NCBI GenBank assembly: GCA_019096155.1
Contig: JAHCVI010000001.1
Span: 12,177,243-12,241,242 of the forward strand
DNA: 64,000 nt
From: Staphylotrichum longicolle
Lineage: Eukaryota > Ascomycota > Sordariomycetes > Sordariales > Chaetomiaceae
Direction of reading: 5' to 3'
The notes beneath the pieces are model-generated. The model did not search any database. It worked only from the letters and a program-made list of their open reading frames with translations, and was not told where the DNA came from. Below are positions 45,940 through 57,825 of the stretch, one piece after another; positions within the stretch are counted from its first letter, which is position 1, and every line of letters begins with the position of its first letter. Made by a program: the position numbers and the translations under genes.

Positions 45940-46853
45940 GGCGACAGCACTAGACCGATGGGCGAGTCAGCCGAGGATGAAGGCTTGCGAGAAGCCCCGG
46001 TGCTGGAGAAGATGTCGGATCAGAACGAATGGGAGCTGGTGCGACTCAGGTTTCTGCAGAGAATGTCGCCCAGTCGAGCCGTGCAGAAGCTACGCACCCA
46101 CAAGACGACATGTCAATCGACTTGACGAATTTGGCGCGAATGGGACAGGATAGGGAGGGATGACGGGTAAGAATTGTACGAAGGCCGGTGGTTTTTCATC
46201 TCAAACCTTGTCTCCTTGCGAAAAAACATGATACCACAAAGCATCACACAGCATACACACCAAGCAAGTTCTTTTGTCTGCCTTTCGGTCGTCTTTCTTT
46301 CTCTTCGCCCAACCACCTGTTCATACCTGTTTTCTTTTGATGTTGTCTGGATTCATCTTTCCTTTTGTCGTCATAATCACTCATAGCCGGCCTGGGTTGT
46401 TGCTTCAGTCGCACTATTGCTCGTTAGAAATTAGACCCAATGTTATGGACAAACGGATATCTTGGTTGCGTTTCTCACAAGCAGAAGACTGCGTCTACAA
46501 ATTAAATGATTTCTTTTTTTCGTCAGGAAGTGTAAGAGGAGGCACGCGGATGATTTCGGGGTTGGGGCTAAGGGCTCGGTCAAGGTGTGCTTTTACTGTT
46601 TCGAGATTGAGATAGAACAACACGCATGGGAGAAATTTCCGGTGTGGCTCGGAGGCAGGATCATCAAAACATGGGTATGTCTGAATAAACCATAAAATGA
46701 GAAGGCATCTCGTAATTCTAAGCCCCAAGTACCAGTCAACGCCGGTGCCCAAAGACAACACACATAATACAGGTTTCAAATAATACACGTCCAAGGACGT
46801 CCCTCACACGCCCTGGCCTGCTAGCCCGTTGAGCCAGTAGCTACCACATCGGA
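45940..46853. other. Convergent intergenic region
   Basis: 3' flanks of the PIP kinase gene and coa6. The middle (46200-46800) is AT-richer with T runs. No gene was recognised. Confidence 0.45.
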
Positions 46854-47345
46854 TCAACTCCGAGGTGCAAAGTCGGAGTTCACATCCATCTTTTGCGCTC
46901 CTTGCGCCTCAAGCTCCTTCAACCTCGCCTTCTTCTGGATATCCTGCACCCGCCACTTTTTGAAGTATGTGACCTGCCATACCCAACCGTCAGCTTTTCA
47001 AAGTCCACCAAGCCAAGCACCATACCATACCACCAACAACAACCCCCCTTTTTTCGCACCCCAGCAACAAACAAAGAGGATAAGGGAAGGAGTCTCCAAA
47101 CTCACCCACTGCGTCGCGCAGTCCTTCTCGAAGCCGGCGCTCTCGCTGCCGCACGCCCGCGCTGCGGCCTTGTCGTCTTTGAGGGCGTCGACAATGCCGT
47201 GGGCGTCGAGGCAGGCAAAGTAGGCGTCGCGGGCCTCCCAGCACTTTTGGCGCTCGGCGCGCGAGGGGGCGACGGCGCCGGTGCGGACCTCGGTCGCGCG
47301 CTTGTCGGCTTCGGAGGCGGGGAAGATACCGCTGAGGAGGCCCAT
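46854..47345 (-). CDS. coa6: Cytochrome c oxidase assembly factor Coa6
   Basis: Two exons on the minus strand, 47345-47106 and 46973-46854, make 360 nt and 119 residues. The second exon is too short to stand out as an ORF and was found from the splice acceptor CAG/GTCACATAC. The protein has twin cysteine motifs, CWEARDAYFAC (Cx9C) and CGSESAGFEKDC (Cx10C), followed by ATQWVTYFKKWRVQDIQKK. The Cx9C-Cx10C pair distinguishes Coa6 from Cox6b. Coa6 is an intermembrane-space protein, imported by Mia40, that helps build the CuA centre of Cox2. The intron is 132 bp. Confidence 0.9.
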
Positions 47346-47986
47346 TTTCGGTATCGACGGACGGTGGTGGTGGTGGAGAGAGGTCAGACGGGGCGGAAGA
47401 GGTGCTGTAGGGTCGGGGTCGTGGTCGTAGTCGTCGGATGGGTTGGTGTCTCTCAGACGATTCGAGCTTTGGGTGCTGGAGCTTCGACTGGTTGAGCTCG
47501 GAAGGTTCCGCTGCTGCTGGGAAGCGGGAGGCAGCGGCAGGCGGGGCTGTGGGCCCAGCGGGCGGTTGACCCTGGCTCATGAAAGATTACATAATTACAG
47601 GACCTTCGGAGTAACATTGCGTCGTCTTGCGCATGTGTCAGGCGACGATGCACCCGACAACTCCAAAGCTCAACAGAACATCGCAATCTGCTCACCCGAG
47701 AACCCCTCGACGGAACATTAACGCGAGGGCATTGACGGCAACGCGATTATATACTGTGAATCTTAGATACTTCTATCATTTGCACGAGAATTCCTTCGCG
47801 GGCGCGGTCCAACCCACCATCTTCTCGTCCGTTTCATCGAGTTGAGGCCCTCTCTCCGAACTTCCACAAGGGAACGATTCCACCCCGAGTGCCCGATTTA
47901 AGCCTTGTTCGACTGGGCTGAACTTGGCGAGAACGCCCCGCCACTGCCCTCCCTCGTCTCCACCACCCGACAGCCACAGAGTGCAG
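47346..47986. promoter_or_regulatory. Divergent promoter of coa6 and sys1
   Basis: 640 bp between two start codons on opposite strands. A coding-looking minus frame that overlaps it is a shadow without a start or family match. Confidence 0.4.
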
Positions 47987-48745
47987 ATGGCGCGTCGACG
48001 ACGACCGCCTCGCCCTGGCGCCCTCGCCGAGCTCCCGCCCCTCAAGATTCTCAGCCAGATTGCCGCACTACAGGCGCTATACTATGCCGCGGCGCTAGTG
48101 CTCATGCTCTTTACCGTGCTTGTCGCGGGGACAAAGTTCAACTTGAATCTCGTCTTTGGCTGGGATGCCGTGCGCGGCGACACGACGCAGGGGTGGTTGA
48201 TGGGGTTTATCTGGATATTGGATGGCGGGTTGTTGATGTGCGTATACTGACATCTTCTCCTTTGTCCTTGCCTTTTTTTTACCCCCTGGCGGAGTCAAGG
48301 CCATGCTGTGGGGAAGCACCTTGCTGACAGTTTTGCTTGCCGCAGGGCTGTCGCGATAGTAGTCCTCATCGGCCGCTCCAAACTTGTCCTCGACTTTGCC
48401 CTGTCGCTCCACGCCATCCACTTGATCGTCGTGACGTTCTATTCGGGGCAAATACCACGGCACACGGCGTGGTGGCTCTCCATGGCGGCGGCCAGCGCCG
48501 TCTCGGTTGCGCTGGCGACGTGGGGTTGCCGCTACCGCCAACTACAACCAATTTCCTTTGGAGGGAATGGCGGGACATCAACGGCGGGAGGGGGCGGTGG
48601 AGGAAACGGCGGCGGCAGCAGCGGCGAGAACGGCATGGACGGAGACGAGGAGCAAGGCTTCTCGCGCGGGAGGGGGAGGGGTAGGGGTAGGGACGGGGCC
48701 GGCGAGTACGAAATGGCGAATATGAGCAGTGAGGCGGGAAGGTAG
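47987..48745 (+). CDS. sys1: Golgi membrane protein Sys1
   Basis: Two exons, 47987-48237 and 48346-48745, make 651 nt and 216 residues. The Sys1 core is clear: LPPLKILSQIAALQALYYAAALVL, LVFGWDAVRGDTTQGW, then GFIWILDGGLLM joined to AVAIVVLIGRSKLVLDFALSLHAIHLIVVTFYSG and a fourth helix WWLSMAAASAVSVALATWGCRYRQL. Four transmembrane segments fit the family. Sys1 recruits Arl3 to the trans-Golgi and so directs golgin Imh1. After residue ~165 comes a Gly-rich low-complexity tail with RGRGRGRGR repeats. Such tails vary among fungi and are dispensable in many homologues. Confidence 0.93.
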
Positions 48746-49234
48746 CCATTGGAGTTGGGCACGGGCTGTTGATTGCACTTTCCAGCGTTAGATCAGAGCA
48801 TTGCGCGGTGTTATGGTGTTGGGCTACAAGAGGCGCGCAGGTCCAGTTTTCCAGGTCTTGGATTATCAATGGCATGCTTACCTCCTCTATTTTCCGAGAG
48901 GGATCATGGACAGTGTACCCTCTGCAGCGGCACACCTGTGTGCCGCCCCGGATGAGGACGGTCTTCTCTTCCCGGAGCCCATCATGCTCATGTAACCCTA
49001 ACCCGCTCTCATTGTTCCTCGGTCAACGACACCCGAAACCCACCGGCTAGCACCGGCGGGGTTCCCAGGGGAGCGATCGCGCCGATGACGACGATCTTCA
49101 TGATGCTTATCCCGAGGTACAAGTAGAAGTGAGAATTGCCTGGCACAGCCTGGCTTACCTCTCTGTCACCAAACTACACAGTACTGTGCACTGGATAGCC
49201 ATCCCAGACGCCAGACGCCAGACGCCAGACGAAC
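48746..49234. other. Intergenic, ends in a heptamer repeat
   Basis: 3' flank of sys1 and promoter of the glutaryl-CoA dehydrogenase gene. A perfect four-copy heptamer repeat lies just before the start codon (separate entry). Confidence 0.45.
49204..49231 (+). repeat. Four-copy CCAGACG tandem repeat in a 5' leader
   Basis: CCAGACG is repeated four times without mismatch at 49204-49210, 49211-49217, 49218-49224 and 49225-49231, ending 3 nt before the ATG at 49235. Confidence 0.9.
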
Positions 49235-50630
49235 ATGTCGAGGCTGCTTTTCAGACGCCTGCCCGCAAGGGCTGTCCTGCGTGCTCGGCCGATGCCCTCC
49301 GCCAGGACTTATGCCTCGGCCTCTCCGGCCACGCAATTCAACTGGGAAGACCCGCTCTGGTCCAAGAACCTGCTGACCGAAGAAGAGCTGGCCATCTCGG
49401 AGACGGCTGAGCGGTATTGCCAGGAACAGCTGCTGCCGCGAGTGCTTCGTATGGCCTCTTAAACCACGTGTAGCATCGCCGCCTGCCTGACTAACTCGGG
49501 AACAGAGGCATACCGGGATGAGCATTACGATCCCAAGATCCTCGAGGAGATGGGCGAAATGGGGCTTCTTGGCGCTACCATCGATGGATATGGTTGTGCC
49601 GGGGTCTCGACCGTTGCCAGCGCGCTGATTACTCGTGCGGTTGAGCGCGTCGACAGCGGCTACCGAAGCAGCATGTCAGTCCAATCGTCGTTGGCAATGG
49701 GCGCCATCCACGACTTCGGGACGGCGGAGCTGAAGGAGAAGTACCTCCCTGCGATGGCAAAGGGCAAGCTCATTGGCGCCTTCGGCCTCACCGAGCCGAA
49801 CCACGGCAGCGACCCCGGATCGATGGAAACCGTCGCCCGCGAGCACCCGCAAAAGAAGGGCTACTACCTGCTCACGGGCTCCAAGACATGGATCACGAAC
49901 TCGCCCATCGCCGATGTGCTGGTGGTATGGGCCAAGCTCCAGGACACGGGCAAGATTCGCGGCTTTCTGGTTGACAGGAAGCAATGTCCTGCGGGCACCT
50001 TGGAGACGCCTGCCATCAAGAACAAGACCGGCCTGCGTGCCTCCATCACCGGCATGATCCATCTCGAGGACTGCCCCGTGCCCAAGGAGAACATGTTCCC
50101 CGTGGTCGAGGGCCTCAAGGGCCCTTTCACCTGCCTCAACAGCGCCAGATACGGCATCGCTCTTGGCGTCATGGGCGCGCTGGAGGACTGTATCGACCGG
50201 GCTCGCACGTATGCCCTCGAGCGGAAACAGTTCAAGGGCAACCCGCTGGCCAAGTACCAGCTCATCCAGAAGAAGCTGGCAGACGCGGCTACCGACGCTG
50301 CCTACGGCACCCTTGCGGCAATCCAGGTTGGCCGGCTGAAGGACGAAGGGAAGGCGACGCCCGAGATGATCAGCATGATCAAGCGCCAGAACTGCGACAG
50401 GGCTCTTCACAACGCGCGGGTGTTGCAGGAGATCTTTGGCGGGAATGCCGTCAGTGACGAGTACATGATCGGACGTCACGTCGCGAACCTCTACGTCACC
50501 CAGACCTACGAGGGCCAGAGCGACATTCACAGTAAGTCCAAAGACCATCCGCAATGTGGACGCCGCGGTCTAACTCGAGATAGGCCTGATTTTGGGACGG
50601 GCTATTACCGGCATCCAAGCCTTCGTATAA
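49235..50630 (+). CDS. Glutaryl-CoA dehydrogenase, mitochondrial
   Basis: Three exons, 49235-49448, 49506-50531 and 50584-50630, make 1287 nt and 428 residues. The start MSRLLFRRLPARAVLRARP is a strong mitochondrial presequence. The acyl-CoA dehydrogenase fold shows TEPNHGSDPGSM, TGSKTWITNSPIADV (FAD/substrate contacts), ARYGIALGVMGALEDC, RKQFKGNPLAKYQLIQ, and FGGNAVSDEYMIGRH. The catalytic base lies in YEGQSDIHSLILGRAITGIQAF, restored only by splicing the 47-nt last exon. The enzyme converts glutaryl-CoA to crotonyl-CoA in lysine and tryptophan breakdown. Its Arg-rich loop (ARYGI) and length agree with glutaryl-CoA rather than short-chain enzymes. Confidence 0.93.
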
Positions 50631-51620
50631 CCATCGGGTCCGTTTTCGGTGGCGACCCAGGGCGGGATCCGGTCCGGGTGGAGGCATATCCATGAGCACG
50701 ATACCGGTCGTTTGGCATGAGACTCCCTTTTTCCACGTGTAGATAGCATAGACCTGAGCGGCGTCACCGATACGGGGACCCTGCGTCCATCAGTACCAAC
50801 ACAGACCATGGTTCATCAACCTCCTTTCGGACGGTGAGAAGGAAGACGGCCGTCCGCAGACGGCGTCTGCACACTCCCAAGGCTCTATTGTCATTGTTAC
50901 CTTGCAAGCGTATCGAGTCCGCCGCATGGCAAACCTGCTGCTCCGGTCGTTGCAGATTACAGATCTGTACAGCCATGTGTGTAAGCAGACGCCTGTGTTC
51001 CCTCCCTCCAGCTGAGATCCTTGGAGAGACGAGGTGGGGCTTATCCCATCACTAACTGCTGTACTCTTCAGTTGACCGTGGATCTGTTAGTGCGCCGATG
51101 CAGTCACCCCGTGGTGGCGTCGCGTGAGCAAACGGGCTGTGCCGGAGCAGTGATTGGCGACTGACGATTGGGCGCCAAATTCTGACCCAGCGGCTGGCTC
51201 TTGCCTGAAAATTCCTTGGCCCCAGCGATGCCTGGTTCAGCCTTTGGCAGAGTGGGGCCTAAACTGCCTTTGTCGACCCGCCCACTTTCCCCCCTCACTT
51301 TCCTCTTGCAACCTGACTTCGACATCTTCGGATTCCGACATCTTCGGATTCCGTCACCTTCGTCTCCGACAACCCTCTTTGCAACACGCTCCTGCAATCC
51401 GCCTTGCGGTTTCTTGGTAAGCCTTTACTATTCCCGCAATCCCCATTTCTGCGTTTGCTTTGTCGTGGGCTTGTGTTGCCACTTCTCGCAGCCTGCAGGC
51501 CGATTCATTCTGGTTCTGTGCCCTTCCACAGGCGAAGAGCTGACCAGCCTTAAATTCAGCAGTGCCTCAACCACTCGACGTCGCATCTCGCCGTCAACCA
51601 CCCATACCACACATCCAGAC
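50631..51620. other. Intergenic and 5' leader of the E2 gene
   Basis: No gene was recognised. Pyrimidine-rich from about 51260. Contains a 16-nt direct tandem repeat at 51320-51351. Confidence 0.45.
51320..51351 (+). repeat. 16-bp direct tandem repeat
   Basis: CGACATCTTCGGATTC occurs twice in direct succession (51320-51335, 51336-51351), followed by decayed copies, about 270 bp before the E2 start codon. Confidence 0.85.
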
Positions 51621-52586
51621 ATGGCGCTGAAGCGTATTAACAAGGAACTCACCGATCTCGGCCGGTATGTCCTCGGGATCCATTTTGCTCCCTCGTCCGC
51701 TTGCTCCGCCAAATCTGCGCGAGCCTGAAGTGCCGTCATTCGACTGCCCGTTCATGGTGGGGCCAGGCCGGGCGGGGTCCCCGAACCACCACCCGGGAGG
51801 CCGACCATCATGACGGGGAATCTGGAGGGCCTCATACGTGGACATTTTGCTGATCGCCATGCTAACCGTTCATCTTGCAGTGATCCGCCCTCCTCCTGCT
51901 CTGCGGGGCCGTCTGGCGACGATCTTGTACGTGGCGCCCTCAAAACACAATTCGTCCTGTCGCCATGACAACGTGCCACTTCGCCCTGGCCTGGTGCTTC
52001 TGTCGAGACTCAGCCCGCTAACATATCTTTGTTGCTTAGTTCCAATGGCAGGCGACGATCATGGGTCCTGTGAGTCGCCTCTTCTTTGAATACACCTCTG
52101 GTCGGCGATGAGGGGGAACAACGACGCGATCGCTGTATCCTCAAGTCGCGTCCCTGATGATGCTTGGAGAAACATGCATGCTAATCTGCGCCGAACAGAG
52201 CGACTCGCCGTACGCTGGGGGTGTCTTCTTCCTTCAGATCCAGTTCCCGACGGACTACCCGTTCAAGCCGCCAAAGGTTCACTTCACCACTCGGATCTAC
52301 CATCCCAATATCAACGCAAATGGCAGCATCTGCCTCGACATCCTCCGTGACCAGTGGAGCCCCGCATTGACCATATCGAAGGGTATGCAATCATCTTGCA
52401 CAACGTTTTTTCAGATTCCACTGGCTGACCTTGTTCCTTGTTGCAGTCCTCCTTTCCATCTGCTCGATGTTGACGGACCCGAACCCCGACGACCCGCTTG
52501 TGCCCGAGATCGCTCATGTATACAAGACGGACCGTACCAAATACGAGACGACGGCTCGCGAGTGGACCCGGAAGTACGCGGTCTAG
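51621..52586 (+). CDS. ubc4: Ubiquitin-conjugating enzyme E2 (Ubc4/UBE2D class)
   Basis: Five exons, 51621-51664, 51881-51926, 52040-52069, 52199-52382 and 52447-52586, make 444 nt and exactly 147 residues, the standard UBE2D length. No exon exceeds 184 nt and one is only 30 nt, so no single ORF reveals the gene. Joined, it starts MALKRINKELTDLGRDPPSS and continues FQWQATIMGPSDSPYAGGVFFL, HPNINANGSICLDILRDQWSP with the active-site cysteine in SICL, and ends EWTRKYAV. The HPN oxyanion motif and the FF/SPA E3-contact residues are present. It transfers ubiquitin to short-lived and damaged proteins with many E3 ligases and is essential under stress. Confidence 0.97.
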
Positions 52587-55500
52587 CGTTGTAGCCTGAT
52601 GTGCGTTGATTTCGACTGCTGTGGCCGATCTTACTGGTTTCCGGGCGTCTTCGCCGGCGTCCTCGGCCCGCTCGGGCTCTCGGCCCTGGGAGGGTCTGCC
52701 ATCTGGATCGCGCTGCGGGTGGCGGGTTTCGGAGATTTGAGGAGGAAGGAGAGATGCTCGCGGACCAATTATCAGACGGCGTTGGTTGGAGCTGTTGGGG
52801 GTTGGCAGAGACACCACGGGCTGGCAGCTCCCTAATCATTCATACTGCATCACCTAGCCTGGGAATCGGAAGGGTTTTGGCCATTGCATGCTTCTTCGAC
52901 TATTCCCCATCACTTGGAACATTGTGTGTCATGTTTCCCCAGATTACATCTAGCTAGATTGCCCCGGGAGAAGAAGAGATGCGAAATACCATGTTAACAG
53001 CGAGCACAAAGGTTTCCCGTGAACTATGCCCATCTCGTTGAGCTCATTTCGAAAAAGCCTTTTTGCGAGACATACATCCGCTCTGGCGTAGCCTCCGGCA
53101 AGCCCAGCCCGGCAGCACCTGGTCCCACACCGGAGTCAACTCCGTTCGCCCCTCTCAATCTGGAGTACGGCAACGACGAACTCATCAGATGAGGCACGGC
53201 CGGAGGCGGTCCCACCGGCAACAAGCCCGCCGTCCCGTTGTTGATCACTTCCGTTCCTTTCTGTTAGGGGCGACGTATACGCCGCCCCGGGCTGGCGCTA
53301 GCGTCCGCCTTGGCTTGCGGGTTGCGCAGCTTGCCGCGCCTTGTTCGTGCCTTTGGTGTTGTGGGGAGCCGCAAGGTGTGGAGGAGGTTGGGCTGGTTTG
53401 TAGGGGCATGACATGTCACATGAGAGATAGATAAGGTTCTAGTCAAGTTGACTCGGGGAGCGGGTTGGAAATGCAGGTGGGTGTGGTGTGGGATCAGAGT
53501 GGAAGCGATGAAAGGGGAGGGAGGATATGGGAAATGGCTGAGGACATACATGAGGCAGAGTTGGTGAGGGCGCTGTGTTTGTATGGAGTCAGGTGATGAC
53601 GCTGTTGATGGGCACGCCTTGTCTCCGTGTTGTTGGAATGTCCAAAGTCAAGACCCCGACTCTTGGTTAAGGGGCCTGGTCTTGACTAAGGTAGGCCACA
53701 TCAACGGCGGCGTCTAGAGGTCTAGGCCGGGACGGCAGCCTGCCTGCGCTGCGTTGGCGATCAGGTTGGCTCCGATCGGCTCAGGGATCGGTGCTTTTTT
53801 GCGATGAACAGCTTCCCGTTGCATTTGCCCTTTTTTCTCTTTTTTGGTTATGCATGATGGATGTGAATACTGTATGTGGGACGGCAAAATACTGGAATGG
53901 GGAGTTGTTTCAGGGTCGGATGGGATTCCTTTGCTGGACGAAGGAATCTTGCATCTGTATCGATTGGACCATGTTGTGGTCAAGACTTCGTATTACAGGT
54001 AACGCTAGAAGGATGGCCACATTCCAAGACAGGTGTAACGTCAAGCGGTCTCTTTGCTTGAGGTCAGCAGTGTGGCGCTGGTGGTTCCTGGGATAAAGCG
54101 AGCCGTTGGACACATTGGGATTCCAGATCTCCCAAATAACGTTAGCTTCTAGACGCGAGGTCACCTCACACAAAGGCAAGCCCCATTGGAATTGGTTTTC
54201 GCAACCATCACCAAAGTGACCGCGGCGATTGTTGATGACAAACTCGACGAAGTGTGGGCAGGCTCCGGCTGAGCATTGAGACATTGCTCCAGGTGCGACG
54301 TTGGTTGGCGCCGAAGCTGAATCGCCGCTTGTGTGTCAGGATCCTGGCCGAAACAGCAATCGCAACGCCCGACCGTCTCCCAAGGCCGAACTCAGCCAAT
54401 CAGCGCTGTTCAACGGCATATTGTGGGGTCGCTAAAACCCGGTCTTGGCGGCCGCACGGTGAGACTCTGGCCTTCGTGACTGCCGCCCGGCTCATACCCA
54501 AAACGCAGCGCTTCGCAAGCATTGCGCCCGCGAACGGAGAAGATGAAGCAGAACTGGGCTTATGCTTCTCGGAAATGGCGCCATTACCCACCATCCGTGC
54601 CCTGTCCTGCCGGGAGATCGGTCTGATCATTCACTGCTAGGAGGATTGTACAAGGCCCGCCAACAACAACCTGAAGTTCAGGATTTGGTCGATGGACAAA
54701 GAGACCCGACTCGGTGATCACGAGCTTTTTCAGATGGAAGAGGCCGGATGAGTGGCCGCTGTGTTCGATTGCAGATGACGCCGATGCCATCCGCAACAGT
54801 CAAGAGCAGTGATTCCACACCGGCACCTGCTTGCGGCGAGGTTTGCCGTCACGTCCGCTCTTGGATCCCGTCGTTGTGGGTCTACCCATGCTGCTGTTTT
54901 TAACTGGGGCGTTCTCCCAAAGCTCGGATTGTGGGCGGCGGCACTGGAGGCCGAGGACGGTCCCCTGCAGTGGCGGAGAAGGCTTGTTGCCGCAGAAGCC
55001 ACCCCGGCACTCCCTCCAGACCCCCGGTCTTGATGTTGCAAGTGGCTCGCTCTCGGCAGGACGTCCGTTTCGACAAGCCTGGGAACTCGTTCGATTTTGT
55101 CGAATTTCCCCTGTCCAAAGGATCCTTTGACCCTTTCTTGGCATCTCGACTTGCTTGTTGCTTGCGTGCGCTTCTTCTCCTTGTCTTCCCCTTTTGCATC
55201 GCCATACGCAGCGCGCAACACATTTCACCCCCCTGGAGGGTTCCACGTCTCCGAGACTCTTGTTCATGGGCAGTCCCTCATCATAGCGCCTCGCTGTGCC
55301 CCTTCTCGAGTCATTTGCCAATCGTTTCCCGCCCCCGGGTTCACGTTTCCATTCTTCGTTTCTGCACTGTCTTGTCCTGAGTCCTGGCGCAGTGGCCAGA
55401 CTGCCCCCCGTCCCCCCCATCTCCCTCTTGGACAACAGCCGCAAGAGACAGGCATTGTGGACAGGTATGATCTACACAAATCAGCCCATGTTTCTGGTTG

Positions 55501-55963
55501 CTTGATCGCTTGGCGCTTCTCTTAACCCAAACCCGCCCCCCGCACCCGACTCTGCGGCCTGCCTTCCCTTCCCCTCCCTGCCCTCGACTTCGTTGGTGCT
55601 GCGCATCTTTCACGGTGCTTGGTTGCTGACCATCACCGCCTCGCCCCCCGTGGCAAATGCAGGCTCCATATCCATTCCTTAGTTTTCCTCTTCAACGACG
55701 ACTACTCTTCTCGACTGTCGCTTAATGGGCCTCTTTCGCCGGTTCAGCAGGTTCTGATTCCGAAAACACGAGAGCGCATTGGTTCTTCATCGACGTTTTA
55801 ATTGCTGGATCGCTGCAAAGGGTTTGGGCATCGATTGCCCGTGGGAGGGCTTTGAGACGACCGACCAAGAACAAGAGACCAAAATCTCGCGCGAGGTTTT
55901 GGGAGGGACTCGCGGGTTGGGCGCACCTTTTGGGAGATCCCGACGACAACGACGACGCCCAAC
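52587..55963. other. 3.4-kb region without supported gene; long leader of nox1
   Basis: Short frames exist on both strands, for example 53024-53248 (-) and 54254-54640 (+), but none has a family motif and I could not join them into a credible spliced gene. A 10-bp inverted repeat lies at 53646-53687. From about 55100 the DNA is pyrimidine-rich, as in long fungal 5' leaders. Confidence 0.45.
53646..53687. repeat. Inverted repeat, 10-bp arms
   Basis: AGTCAAGACC at 53646-53655 and its reverse complement GGTCTTGACT at 53678-53687 are separated by 22 nt. It could form a hairpin or be a dimer binding site. Confidence 0.6.
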
Positions 55964-57825
55964 ATGGCGGGCTACGGAGCTTACGACGGGTACGGTAGCT
56001 ACCCCAGCAGCGCGGGATCAGCCAAGCAGTCGGAGCGATCAAGATGGACACCACTCACGCGCATGCTGCTGTCGGGCGAGATGACACAGGAAAAGCAGAA
56101 GGAGTTGACGCCTCGGGAAAAGTTTGATCGGTGGATGGTTAACGAGGGCTACCGTCGAATGTAGGTCCTTGGTTTGCAGCGCGGCGCCCCAGCGCAAGAC
56201 TGACAGCCTCGCAGTTTCGTCTTCGTCTTCATGTTCCTCCACGCCGTCGTGTTCGCTTTCAGCTTTGTCCACTTCACTTTGAAGGACAATTTACAGATTG
56301 CCCGGGATACGTTTGGGCCGACTTTCATGATTGCCCGATCCGCAGCACTGGTTCTCCACGTCGACGTCGCCTTGATTCTCTTCCCGGTTTGCCGGACGCT
56401 CATCTCGTTGGCGAGGCAAACACCGCTCAACGGCATCATCCAGTTCGACAAGAACATCACGTTCCACATCACGACCGCGTGGTCCATCTTCTTCTTCTCG
56501 TGGGTCCACACGATTGCCCACTGGAACAACTTTGCCCAGATCGCGGCGAAAAACAACCTGGGGTTCTACGGCTTCCTGCTGGCCAACTTGGTGTCGGGGC
56601 CGGGCTGGACGGGATACGTCATGCTCATTGCCCTGACGGGCATGGTCATCACCTCGGTTGAGAAGACGCGCCGCGCCAACTACGAACGCTTCTGGTACAC
56701 GCACCACATGTTCATCATCTTTTTCTTCTTCTGGTCCATCCACGGCGCCTTCTGCATGATCCAACCCGACTTTGCGCCCTTCTGCACCTCGATCGGCACC
56801 TCGGCCATCGGCGTCTTCTGGCAGTACTGGATGTACGGCGGATTTGCCTACCTCGCGGAGCGCATTGCCCGCGAGCTCCGGGGGAAACACAAGACGTACA
56901 TCTCCAAGGTCATCCAGCACCCGAGCAACGTGTGTGAGATTCAGATCAAGAAGGAGCACACCAAGACAAGAGCAGGGCAGTACATCTTCTTCTGCTGCCC
57001 TGCCGTGTCGTTGTGGCAGTATCACCCCTTCACCCTGACCAGCGCGCCGGAGGAGGACTACATCTCCATCCACATGCGCGTTGTGGGCGACTTCACCCGG
57101 GCCGTCGCCGAGACGCTTGGCTGCGAGTTTGATAAGAAGAAAGGGGAGTCGTCCAAGGTTGTGGGCGTCAATCAGGACAACGACGAAGTGGACCCGGCGC
57201 TCAGACGTGTGCTTCCGCGTGTCTACATTGACGGTCCGTTTGGGTCGGCATCAGAGGACGTGTTCAAGTACGAGGTCTCGATCCTGTGTGGCGCTGGTAT
57301 CGGCGTAACGCCGTTCGCTTCCATCCTCAAGTCGATCTGGTACCGGATGAACTATCCACAAAAGAAGACGCGGCTGAGCAAGGTCTACTTCTTCTGGATC
57401 TGCAGAGACTTTGGTTCCTTCGAGTGGTTCCGCTCCCTGCTTCTCGCCATCGAGGCGCAGGATGTGGACAACCGCATTGAGATTCACACCTACCTGACGG
57501 CCAAGATCAAGGTTGACGACGCTACGAACATCATGATCAATGACGCCAATGCCGACAAGGACACCATTACCGGCCTCCGGTCGCCGACCAACTTTGGCCG
57601 TCCCAACTGGGATATGATCTTCAGGGGCATCAGGAAACTGCACACGCCCTCCGAGGCTGGTGTGTTCTTCTGCGGGCCGAAGGGCTTGGGCAGCACATTA
57701 CATATTTTCTGCAACAAATACAGTGAGCCTGGGTAAGTTGAGATGCCCCAACGCATGGTTTTGCGGTCAAGACACTAATCAGATGATCCAGGTTCAACTT
57801 TGTCTGGGGCAAGGAGAACTTCTAG
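55964..57825 (+). CDS. nox1: NADPH oxidase Nox1/NoxA
   Basis: Three exons, 55964-56160, 56215-57732 and 57792-57825, make 1749 nt and 582 residues. The 34-nt last exon restores the invariant C terminus FNFVWGKENF. The N terminus lacks the EF-hand extension of NoxC, and the ~60-residue hydrophilic head before the first helix is of NoxA type. Haem-binding histidines occur in WVHTIAHW (about residue 163) and FWYTHHMFIIFFFF .. IHGAF (about 227). FAD binding is seen in HPFTLTSA (about 336), and NADPH binding in GAGIGVTPFASIL (about 425) and FFCGPKGLG. It makes superoxide at membranes under control of NoxR, Rac and Bem1, and is needed for sexual fruiting, hyphal fusion and polarity. The 3.4-kb upstream region may carry its developmental control. 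Confidence 0.97.

Noticed and set aside
53024..53551. Possible small minus-strand gene (ORF 53024-53248 with Pro/Gly-rich sequence and an upstream acceptor)
   Set aside because: No start exon can be joined in phase with normal intron length, and no family motif is visible.
54254..54640. 128-codon plus-strand ORF upstream of nox1
   Set aside because: No motif, basic random-like composition, no splice partners; probably chance in GC-rich DNA.
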